NCBI RefSeq assembly: GCF_020882245.1
Contig: NC_083598.1
Span: 55,837,858-55,901,857 of the forward strand
Length of the DNA stretch: 64,000 nt
Origin: Rhopalosiphum padi
Taxonomy: Eukaryota > Arthropoda > Insecta > Hemiptera > Aphididae
Direction: 5' to 3'
Of this stretch, positions 13,074 to 24,700 are shown piece by piece. Under the pieces are notes generated by a model, which was not told the origin of the DNA, searched no databases, and saw nothing but the letters and a program-made list of their open reading frames with translations. The position numbers were made by a program, and so were the translations under genes. The first letter of the stretch is position 1. The number at the start of each line of letters is the position of its first letter.

Positions 13074-13654
13074 TAGGGTTCGGATTTGAAAGCAAAAGCC
13101 TTTTTTTTTTAATAATAATAATAATAGGAAAATATTTTTATATAAAAATGTGTGTTATTTAATGTTTAAGACGATAAATGTATTTTTTTTCAATTTTTTT
13201 AGGCTTTTTAACTCATAAACGCATTTTTGATTTATAAATACCTTTTTTGTGTTTAATTTTCAATTGATTTGATAGTTTTATACACGATGACATGCGTCTT
13301 AACAGTATAAAATGATAAGATCTTCTGAAAACGGTGCATTGTCGTTTGTCAATTATTTTTAATGGACTTTATTATCTGCGACATTTATCGACATCGCTAA
13401 ATGCATTATCAAGTATTTGGTATGGCGAGTTCATTTTTTAATGTATATAAAAGTGTCCATACTACCTATCTATAGATTAAAATATGTTCATAACGCGTTG
13501 ATACTAGATTCAAAATTGTTCGTTAGTCCGCATTCGTTTTTTAATACAAACTATTTAATTTTTTAATAAATTTCGTAAATGCTTTTTTTTTGCCTTTTTT
13601 GACATTTTAAATGGTTTTTTTTATTAATTATATTGCTTTTAAATCCGAATCCTA
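13074..13654. mobile_element. Non-autonomous DNA transposon with about 22-bp terminal inverted repeats
   Basis: Left end TAGGGTTCGGATTTGAAAGC at 13074-13093; right end, reverse-complemented from 13654, TAGGATTCGGATTTAAAAGC. Eighteen of twenty bases agree. If the leading TA is target DNA, both ends are flanked by TA as in TA-targeting families; an 8-bp hAT-type duplication is not obvious. The interior has no coding frame but shows poly-T and GCC(T)n blocks on both arms (near 13098 and 13590). The right end lies 52 bp before the exon D acceptor. Confidence 0.6.
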
Positions 13655-13706
13655 TATGGCTATATATATTCAATATTATGTAACACATTTGTATTGTTTT
13701 TTTCAG

Positions 13707-13914
13707 GTTTTTTCGCATGCCAAAGCCTATTTCAGTGTCGGAGGCGAACACTTCTTTCCTGAACCCGTGTCGTACACTTACCCAGCGGACACCATCATGC
13801 CCGAGGCCAGAAACGTCACGGTGAAACTTCACCACCGGACCGGCAGGTTCCTCAAATTACAACTGTTTTTCGCCAACAAATGGATGATGATCAGCGAGAT
13901 ATCGTTCGAATCGG
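13707..13914 (+). CDS. Ddr: Discoidin domain receptor, exon D (end of DS-like domain)
   Basis: Residues 144-212 plus the first base of codon 213. Acceptor TTTTTTTCAG, phase 0; donor G|GTAAGC, phase 1. It carries ARNVTVKLHHRTGRFLKLQ and then FFANKWMMISEISFES, aligning with vertebrate DDR VTVPLHHR...FADTWMMFSEITFQS. A third N-glycosylation sequon, NVT, is at residue 179. Compared from memory with human DDR1 and DDR2, both cysteines of the DS-like domain disulfide are absent: A150 replaces the first (family ECRF or QCYF) and L194 the second (family FLQCRF or IKCQY). The exon is followed by the largest intron in the window. It ends the folded ectodomain. Confidence 0.95.
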
Positions 13915-14339
13915 GTAAGCAATGTCCTCGCATATAACACGCATTATATACAGCCTATTTTAATACTCGTGATTTACAACGATATAATTGTGCCGACCAC
14001 CGCTTGCGTTTTGGAAAGTGCTGAATGTTTCATTGTAGAACGATTTTTCTTATTTTTTTCAAAACATTTCGTTCGCCAGAAGCTCAAATCATTTGTCGTC
14101 GGTGGATTTTTTAGTCCTTTTATTACTATTTTTTTTTTTTGTTCTGCTAACACAATTAATGTAAAGCGCTACTATTCTAACTTTCGTTCGTACCTACAAA
14201 ACTATATAATACCTAATTGAAATTATAATAATACACCCCGTATACTTGTGCCTGTATAATTATGCCAAGAACTTTATCCCCTACAGCTCGTACACGTTTG
14301 CACTACGCGTATATGCCATTATCATAATAATATTATATA

Positions 14340-15060
14340 GTATGAATCTATATGGGCGTTTGACCGCGACCGTCCGTTGAATACTTGAATAATTTCCAAC
14401 GCGGCGGCCCGACCGGTCGCGATTATAAATCCGGACCCAGATATTCGGGCGAATTGTTATTAAACTGCGATCGCACCTCAGGTTCACGTCCCCGGCACCT
14501 CTGCGGTTTTCCGTGTGACATTGCTGCGTATCGTGCCGCAAACACTCGACAAATCAACCCGGCCTGTCGTCGCCGTCACCTTGTCCGACCGCCAACCCGA
14601 TCAGATTTCCTTCTGTATATTATTATGGCCGCGCGGCTACATCGTAATAATATGACATATTGACATCGTATTATAATATCTGTGCAAACTTTAGTGATAG
14701 GTTCGTGGAATGCATAAAGTATATTATATTATAGTGTAGCGCTGTGATATTGTAATATATTATATATTGTTATGCGGAAGTATGCCGAAAAACCGAACGC
14801 GCGATATCGATTTTCCGTCGTCATTACTCCGGAATTAACGTTGTTTGGTATTTTGCGTGCCCGAGATTTCGAGCGACTAAATTAGTAGGTAATAGGTATA
14901 CTATTCGACGCTTTACCGTGACCGTGGCAGTGTGTATAATAATATATCGTCTCTGCGTATTTTAATACATTCACGCCGGAATCGGTATTTACATAATTAA
15001 AGACGATATTTGGTGCGTATATCGTTTGTCAATCGCGAATACTTCCGTCCGATTTCCTCG
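14340..15060. other. GC/CpG-elevated intronic block after exon D
   Basis: The sequence about 430 bp after exon D becomes CpG-rich (for example CGCGGCGGCCCGACCGGTCGC around 14400) and stays above the surrounding composition to about 15060. Frames of about 90 codons are open on both strands, as expected of GC-rich DNA, with no recognisable domain. A first-intron-type enhancer is possible but unproven. Confidence 0.3.
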
Positions 15061-15398
15061 TGTTGATATTATATTTATTTTTTATTTTTTGTAATGAGTA
15101 CAAATTATATAATTATAATAACCTACAAAGTGAAGAGATGTAAAAAGTGTAAACGATTGTATAACGACCACGACTAATTTAAAAATACCTTTTATCTATA
15201 CATTTTTTATTATTTACACTCAACAAAGGAGCATTTTAGTTATTTTTTGTTGATTGAGCGCTCTATATCATATAGTAAATAAAACAAGAATCTTCTATTG
15301 ATTAACTATACTAAAGACTTAAATATAAATTGTGCTACCACTGTTCGATACTCGATCAGAATAAACAAATCGAAACACTTTATTAACAACACCCATTC

Positions 15399-15800
15399 AT
15401 AGGCGCAAATTTCGCTTGTTAGAGGGGAAGACTAAAATTATAAAAATAGAACAGGCCCGCGGAGGGCTTTGCCCCGTACCCCCACATAAACATATTATAA
15501 ATTTATATAAGATGTATATAAAAACTTTTTACTATTTATATACAATTATTTATTTAACGGTGTATACATAATCTGTTATCGCTGTCGTTATAAATTATAG
15601 CTCAATCATTCTAATTTTATTATAAATGTACAATACAAAATTCATACACAAACCTTAATTGTTCACATAACACATACCTATCGGATATCCAGTTTTATGA
15701 ATTACGAAGTATATTTTATAATTTTCTCTAATGGATAACCTGAAATTTGTTGAAAAACTTAAAAAAAACTTAGGGGGCTAAGCCGAACGTAACACTTATC
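15399..15800. mobile_element. Worn non-autonomous DNA element
   Basis: The left edge reads ATAGGCGCAAATTTCGC followed by a G-run and ACTAAAA. The right edge, reverse-complemented, reads GTTACGTTCGGCTTAGCCCCC. An internal CCCGCGGAGGGCTTTGCCCCGTACCCCC block and the GGCGCAAATT start resemble insect hAT-type elements. The two ends are only loosely complementary, so boundaries are approximate. Confidence 0.35.
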
Positions 15801-18800
15801 CTATAATATACAAATGTACAATATACATAAATATACACAATTATTGTGTTTACATGATTTAAAATCTCAAGGAATATTTCAAACAAAATATAACTTCCTG
15901 AATAATAACGTTTGTTTAACTTAAAATGTGATCTTTCTAAACCGCTTTTATTTTTTTATTTATTTAATCGTGCTTTCAAAGTTTTGGTATTTTAAAAACA
16001 TTGATGTAATACCGACAAAAATAATCAGTAATTTAAAATCAAAAAGTACAACGCATGTAGTAACAACGATATCAACTGTTCAGATGCGCCTATAACTGGA
16101 TGAATATTGATCGGACCACCCAGGAACAGATGGCCCGTATTAAAAGTTAAAAACTTGATTAACATGCGAATGTGTTCATTTCGTTTAGTAATAAGAATAT
16201 TTAAATATTCGAATACATTGTAAGAACGTACACTGTTCGTATTATATATCTTATATACATAATACAATATAATTATTTATGTACGTTTTATTTTATGAAA
16301 TTTTTACGAAACAAAAATTGTAGTAAAATAAAATATTCTTCACAAAAAAAAAACAATTTAAGATATGTCGGAGTTCATAAATGGTTACTACTTTGGATAA
16401 AATCTAATTATCATATATTATATGGTCATTAGGCGTGTTCACTTCTGCACCAATGAGAAAATCCATTGAAACTTAAAACTAATAAAAAAAAATAATAATA
16501 ATAACAACTAAATATGGTCTATTTAGATTTTAAATTTGCATGAAATAAAAAAATATTAAAAACATAAAATGACCAAATATGAAAAAATTATGTTTTTTTT
16601 TTATTTGTCTGTTTTTTTCATTATACTCATTTTTTTGGGTAATATAATATTTTTAAGAGACCTACAATTGCCTTAATGGGGCCAATTCAAAATGTTTTCT
16701 CATTTTGTTATCAAGTTATTCCTCTCGCAATTAAATTTCTGTAAAAAGTTATTGCCACGTTATAGTGTGCTTTACGTTATAAACTTGTTTCATGTTTTGT
16801 TTCGTATTTTTTTTCACGTTTTCTTTTCTTCTGTTTTGGTCGTAAAAATCTTTATGTGAACTTTGGTGTAATAATTGAAATAGCCTTTGTACTCGACCTC
16901 TGGTTATGCCAACTTTGTCTCGTCTTTTAAACATAATTTAACAGGGTAAATAGCTTATGAGACACCAGTTGACATTTCATGATTACCTCCTTGTTATTTC
17001 TCATTGTTAGTACAATTTTTTAAGTAGTATAAACACATAATGCTTTATAACGCATATACAGTTACACCATAAACTACTCAGCTTTTATAATAAAACTTTC
17101 TAAAAAAAACACGACATAGAAAAATCTCATTAAATATTTAATTTTGTTTTCTTCAATATCATAATATTGCTTCATATAATGTTCGTCAAGTGGCGTAGTT
17201 AACCGGTCATAGCCATTACTGGCATTGATTATAATTTACTTAATATTGATTTATAAGTATATGTAAATTTTTATCGCATACATAGCGAGAGGCAGCCAAA
17301 CGTCGATTTAAAATACTTGATTTTTTTTCATAATGGTTTAAGATTAGTATGGTTACTAAATATTATTAATTTAAAAACAATATACTGTTTAAACATGCAC
17401 AACGTGCTTTTGCGGCATAATAGTTTTACAAAAAATAATTATGTGGCTACTCAAAATGCATTCCACCATTCAGTGGTTTCACTAGAAGAGTACTTAAAAA
17501 ACGGCGATCATTATTATGAGGTAATAATTTAAAAAATAAATGATTATGTTATGTTAGGTTAGGCACTCAATTCTAATATATTATTAATAATACATTTTTA
17601 TTATATAATTAAACTTTAAAAATCAACCATTTTACTATTTTCGTACTTCATACTGTGTTTTACATCATTATTATATAATGTTATAGCAGTTTACGTCATG
17701 AATCATGATATATAGCTTTTATTTATTAGTTTATATACCTACCTATGGTTTAAAGAAAATTATTATCGTTTAGAATATTTTTTATTTAATTTTAAACTTT
17801 ACACGCATTTATTGATAACTGTGAACAGATAGTTTTAACATATTATTGTCAGGATACGAGGTTGAAATATGATACTGTATATTAACATTACTACTATATT
17901 TCGTTGAAATTGAATACAGCACTCTGTGCACCACCAAACTCATGTTGGCTCGGATAACAATGAAAACTTCGAACAAAGTTTACTCCGTAAATTATAAGTG
18001 ATTGTCAATTTTCAACCAAATTCATAAACGTATTTAAACTGAATATTAACTAGACATTAAAATCTCCAAGCGAAAATCATGAAAACTTGGTAGACCGTCT
18101 ATATGCAATAGTGGAGTATTCGATGGGAAATTATTTGCCAATGACAATAATAAAACATTTCAATATTATTAACACTACTTTTAACGAAAAGTCATCTTTT
18201 AGGCTATAACTGCGGCCACCATACTAGGATTTTAATATTATTTGTAAACATTCTAATAAACTCTTTATAATATATAATCTCAACAGAATGTTAAATTTTA
18301 AAAATTTTTCGTCTATGTTCTTGTTTCTATTGCGTAGTTTAAATACTGAACATTTTTTGAGAGGGGTAGTGAATACATCGTGCATCATAATATTGTACAA
18401 ATATTGTATTTTTGGGAATTTTTTGATTTCGAAAACAAAATGATAAGAAACTAGTGTTATATTGTAACGAGTTGTATAAAAATATATTAAATCATATATA
18501 TATTTTTTTATTATTTTAAAAGTATTGCTGTTCAGTCTGGTCATTAGCGTAAGACATGTTTGATGTTATACTAAATAGTACATATCATATTGTTTACTTT
18601 TAACATCTTGTATAATAAGTTAAATTATAAAATAAATCCTAATATAATGTAAGTAATTGTCAATATCCTTACGTCGTTTTTGGTGTTAGTTATTCCAATA
18701 ATCAAAAAAATATATACTTAATATATTGTAATGTATGCAACAGAAAGATTGTTAATATTATATTAAATACCATACATCAATACTTGGGTCACCATATGGG

Positions 18801-21800
18801 AAGCCTTATGGTCGTGAACTATAAAACATTAATACTCTTGCTTTGTTTCTTTAAAGTATAATGTAACTTCATATTAATCTTAAGGATTTTTACAATAATT
18901 TATCCGTAACACTCAATCACCGAACTATCATAATGGCAGCTACCTACAAGAATCAAAAAATCAAATCATGGTGGAACAGTTTAATTCCTATCTCAGAATT
19001 GAATAAAATATCATACGGGTAGATTAAAGTGTCACTAATTAACGATATTTTGCTCAATATTAAATTCAGAAATAAACGTCCAAAACAAAAAAAAATACGT
19101 TTACAGCACATTTTTTTTAAATCACATATTACCATTCATAATAATGAAAAAAAAAGTATGTAGGCACTTGAAAATGTCCAGCATTATTATAGAAATAAAA
19201 TTTGTATATTTTGTCAATAATTGAATCACAGAGTGAACTTACTTGATATATAACTATTAAAGACTTAAGTATAATAGCAAACTTGAACAAAAAATTATAC
19301 AGATTATACAAAATAATATATATTATTAGTTTTTATTTTTTTTTAGAGGATTGCGCAATGCGTATTATATTATTTTATGATATTCTATCTTAATACAACA
19401 CAATACCGTACTTACAATAATTCTCAGTAGTCCATAACCATATATTTATATATATACATTTTGATATATGAAATTCTACGTTAAAGAAACTTTATTTTTT
19501 ATGTCTATAAATATTTATTAACTATTATATATTTTATATATTGTTATATTATATAAATTGGTATAATTTTATTTATCTACTATTAAAAATACTTTATTGA
19601 ATCTATCTAAATAATATAGTAACATTATTCGAACATTTAAATGTCAGCGTTCACCAAAATTCTATTTCATACATCTACAAAAAAGTTAAGGATCGCATAG
19701 TTATATATTTTTATACTATTTAAACCAATTTAGTAAACAATTCATACACTCGCTTTATATAAATAATAACAAAAGAAGTAAACAATGCTTGTAGATAAAA
19801 TAGTATTTATAAACAATTGTATGTAAATCAGCTATATTATTTTATATATAGGAGTGTAGTATAGTAAATAATTCGTATGTGTCAAGTTCTCGCTAATGAA
19901 TAAATAGAAATTATAAAGGTTCACTATTATAATTTTAAAATCATATTTATGTTTATAGAGAAATTCTCTCATGACACTTCTTTTTCAACACTCTCATCGA
20001 TCTTCCCTGCGGTTTTAATATTTGACTGGATTGGTGTATATTATTCAAAGAAACGCAATAAGGAGAATTAACTATTGAAAATGGAAAGCCGATCAATCTA
20101 ACGTAATCTTTATGACATTTAAAAATGCGAATCTACGATCTCTGAATACTATAATATTGTTATACCATCAATTCTACCCAATCGACATAAAATTAAACCT
20201 TTTTTTCTATAATATTAAATAACTGTAAAAAAATAACGTTATTCTCTTTTTTTTAATACCTACAGTTAAGGAAATCTCAAATATTTAACAACTTTAATAT
20301 TTTTTATCATTCAAATTTTTATTTTAGATAATTGATTTATTAAATACAAATGTTATGTCCAAGTATTATAAGTATATTTATTAAATATTAAAAAACAACA
20401 TTATTTTACGTTTAATTACATGTAAATTTCACCTATATATTTGTCGAATATCAATTAGTAATGCACATTTTTTCGTTGCTAATAGTTTATTATATGTATG
20501 GAAAAAAATGATATAATTTGTATACGTTGAATATAAAATAATATAACAAAAGCTATTGATTATATAAAATAACAATGAATATTCTTAGTTACAATCAATC
20601 ATATAAACAAAGGTCGCTTTTTACGAGGTTTTTATTTTCATCAATGTAACTATACAACTTTAATAAAAGTCTGTTGACTTTTTCACCTGGTTATGATGGG
20701 TATAGTTAACTATGTGATTATTAATTATTACCTATTCTCTCTCTGTCTCTCTTTTTCTCCCTATCTTTATTGTTTTTTTTTCAATTAGCTTAATAGGTTT
20801 ATTATTAGCTTATTACCAATAGCAAAGTAATATATATTTTATCCTTTATGACCTATTACGCTATAATACGTTTTAAAATTTAACTTTAACTTCTATTATA
20901 ATTGTGTTAAAATCATTAACTTAAGTGTTCCAAAAGAATTGAAGACCTTTTCCAACAACTATTCTTTGTCAAACTATCAGAGAACATACGTTGTAAAAAA
21001 TTAAATGCAATAATATACCTATTATTTGTTTTATGTGATTATTAATGCTTAATAATATGCAATTTTGTGAATTTTAATTAGATACTTAGGCTGCACCACA
21101 CGTTTCAACATCACAACTGTAATGAAATATAAAAATTAGCGTATATTTTAATAGTATAATCTATCGACCATAATATTTAGTTCGCGTCAACCACAAAAAT
21201 GTAGTTTTTCGTTTCTATTTTTATATCTCCGTACGTTTTTATTTGCCTTTGATAAAGTTAGGCACAACGCACTTATCGTTGTATTCAACATCAAATGATT
21301 TAATACGATATTCACCCACGTGCCAGTCCTCTACTCGTCTATCGGATTTACTTTAATATACAATTAAACCTCAGGTCACCGGGAAACGAATACCTAAGAC
21401 ATACGTATTATATTCGCGCACGTTGTCTTGAATATGATGTTTGAATTAAAGACAAGAGTAGTTCCGGTGCAAACAAAATACTGCACACTACTCTGCTACA
21501 TAGAATTTCATTAAATCCCATATTCCGTGAAATGTTAATACTCTATTAAAGCAGAGCTTATATACCACAGTCCCAATTAGGGTGGTTATTTTACTCTGTA
21601 CCTATACCGGAGATATAGTCTACGCGCGTATAACAATTTGACCCCACAACGATGTATATGCACGTGTTATTTTATACCTATACATGGGTAATGTATATAC
21701 ACATGCACGTATTTATAGACAGTAGTATATATACGCATATGCCACTGGCGCAGTGTATATAATTTACCGAGGCAAATCATCAAGGATATTAGCTCGGAAT

Positions 21801-22239
21801 ACGTTGGATCAGAAATCATTCGGAAAAGCTGCTGCCGCTGCGTTCAGGTCGATTACATCGGCAAAGCCCAATTAATATCACCCAAAACGACATTTTCCAG
21901 AGGATTTGAAAATAACGACGGCTTTGCCCGGGGAAATGGGATTTGATCGGCGTGGCTCGACGACGCAATTTCTAGCGAATTTGGTCGCTCCAGTTATATG
22001 TGTAATTGGTGTGCGATAGTATAACACGACACTATCGTTTACCGTAAATTCGAATTTTTACCGGGTGTCACTAAGTTAATATTAATTTATTTTGATTATG
22101 TATAAATGTATATCTATACCACATGGGGTACGAGTATTTCAATATTATGTTATTATAAAATTTTATTTGAAAAGATAAATTAAATCTAGATACAGGCGAT
22201 TTAATATTTAAATTAATACAATATGCTGGTTTGTAAAAT

Positions 22240-22800
22240 AACTAAGGTTGAAATTACTTAGTTTATAAGTTGATAAATATATATATTCTTTTAAACTTTT
22301 TAACTAAACTAGTTAGTTAATTTACTTATCACACTATTAAGAATTAGTTAGATTGACTGTTGAAATAGTTTTTTTCAGTTTATTTAACATCCATTAGGAA
22401 ATGAAACAAAATTTTTGCTTTTATTTATTAATTTATTACTGTGTAACATACTATGTAAATACATTTAGATACAAATAATCAAATATTATGGTCTAAATGA
22501 TTAATATAGTCTAATAAAAATAGTTTTATTAGTTATGTTATATTTTCTTGATAAAATAATTTTATATAGATAGTCACAAAATGTTCTTTATCTATGACCC
22601 ACATACTTATTAAAAAAATTAATTAACTTTTTTTAAACTGAGTTAATTTGATATTTTTTTCATAATATCTTAAACTTAGAAAGTGAAATTCACTGTTTGT
22701 TAACTAGCCATTAACTTTTAATTTAACGATTTTTAGTTCACTTAACTTAAATTAAAATAAGTTAATTACCTATTTTTATTAACTTGGCCTACCTATAACT
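22240..22800. repeat. TTAACT/AGTTAA-rich repeat stretch
   Basis: The words AGTTAA, TTAACTT and GTTAATT recur about a dozen times in both orientations, ending in TTAACTTGGCCTACCTATAA. This resembles a decayed palindromic non-autonomous element. No ends or target-site duplication can be fixed. Confidence 0.25.
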
Positions 22801-23946
22801 TTGCAAAATTAAAAGCACAAATATAAAATCGCGTTGCAAATACTGATACATAAAAAATATTAAATATTATTATTTACAAGGTCCGTAGATAATTTCAAAT
22901 TCATTCATCGTAAAAGCATCAATAACGAAACCGTATATTACACGTACGCTCATATTATATCGTTTCGTAGGGTTTCGATGGAATAAACGTAATTGCATCG
23001 TCTGTAAAATATAATAAACTATAATCTAGTGTCATATATTTAATATATTATACAAGATACGAAAGTGTATGATATGTATGTGAATAAAGTTATAAAGTAA
23101 AAGTATTGTGTCATTCATATTTTATGTGTACAGGTATACACTTTGTACTAAGTGATTTTATTTTTTTAGACGTAATATACTTGTCAATTTTTATGATTTA
23201 TAATAATATGGTTTCTTATATGAACCTATATTTACAACACTCCAATACAATATTTTAGTTCAAAAATATCTAAAATTCTCAATTAATTTACATGTTTTTT
23301 TTGTGTCTAATTTTAAATATTATAAATCTACTTTAAAAAAATAAGAAACCAATAGCCAATAGGTATATATTTCTTATTAAAAATATGATTTTTACATTTT
23401 TTAAATAATATTCTAAAATATGTAATGCATAATATATTATTTCTATTTCATTTTCTCAAGAAATATATTTTTTTTGAAAATGTTGATGAATTGAATTTCA
23501 AAGAAATAACTTATTATTTATAACTTGAAAAGCTTTAAAAGTTTAAACGAGTAGTAAAGAAAAAATATCTATTCTGCATCCTCCACATTTAATCTGCATG
23601 CATAAATAAACTAAAACAATAATAATCAAACAAACTATATCAATTCAGCTATGTTTTTCTTGGAAAATTGTTTAAAATATTGAACAAAAAAAAATTTAAT
23701 TTAAACAAATAGTTACTATTTAAAAAAAAAAAAAACGCATTTCAAAAACTATTATAAACATTCGATTATTTTTTATTTTTGCATAATATTTATATAGGTA
23801 TTAAAATAAATAATAATAATTACTACGAACTAATATAAAATGTATTAATTTTGTGACAGATGTAATCAAATAAATAGTGTTCACGTTTTTCATCAGTTAT
23901 CAGAAAACTCTACCTCGAATAATAAATTATGTATTCAAAGTATATA

Positions 23947-23948
<2 letters not shown>

Positions 23949-23977
<29 letters not shown>
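23949..23977. repeat. (AC)n microsatellite
   Basis: An uninterrupted AC dinucleotide run of 29 bases, followed by a GC-richer patch at 24000-24700. Confidence 0.95.
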
Positions 23978-23981
<4 letters not shown>

Positions 23982-23999
23982 ATGTAGAAGGACCTTGTA

Positions 24000-24700
24000 C
24001 ATGGTCATTCATGCCATTTTGTCGGCCTAATTTTGCAGTCTGCGTCTGTCACGGGTGGTGCACAGCTATTATACCTACACGAAGTCGGTGGTGGCGCGTT
24101 TGTCGTCGACTCGCACACGCGCTGAGGAAACCGTACTTGGTTATATTATACAATGGGCATTGATTGAACTGTATAGGGTGAATTCTAATCATTAATAACA
24201 ATGGATACGCGCGCCGACGGTTTCGAGTGGACGGTTGGGGGTGGTTTAGCCACCTGAATGGATATTTGTGCTTTTCATTTTGGTCGATTTCCCAACGGAA
24301 AACGGTAGTAACGTATCTAGGTTATTACTATAAGTATGTATGTATGTATGTATGGGTAGAATAGATGTGTGTTTGTAAAGTTGACATATACACACATACA
24401 TGTTCGCATTACTGATGCTATGGAAGCGACACAGTTTTATACAAAATACCATCGTTGTCGTCTTGGTGGCGGTGGTGGTTTAGATACAATTATGTAAATT
24501 ACTCCGATATAAGCCAGTGTGTGTTTGTTTTCACGTAATCGGCGAAGAAAAACACGTATACTTCCCGGAGAGGGGGTCATTGGTGTTTCGAGTTAGAGCA
24601 TGAAATACGTTACATAACCGCAAAACGCTTTGCCACCCTCGTGAAGATCGTCGATTACGTTACGTGACGTCTTAAACTATTTTAAACTCAAAACCCTCTT
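24000..24700. other. GC-elevated intronic block
   Basis: It contains CpG-rich segments (24080-24130, 24205-24240, 24580-24670) and a (GTAT)n tract at 24334-24354. No coding similarity was recognised. It may be regulatory. Confidence 0.25.
24334..24354. repeat. (GTAT)n microsatellite
   Basis: Five tandem GTAT units without interruption. Confidence 0.9.

Larger units (their letters stand above)
8810..13706 (+). other. Intron C-D (phase 0)
   Basis: GTAAGT donor, TTTTTTTCAG acceptor. The 4.9 kb is AT-rich. From about 10240 to 10760 it has many TTAAT/ATTAA blocks and inverted CAATnGG-like words that look like an unresolved old repeat. It also carries a worn element at about 10788-11066, a MITE at 11807-11950 and a 581-bp inverted-repeat element at 13074-13654. 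I see no other gene. Confidence 0.75.
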
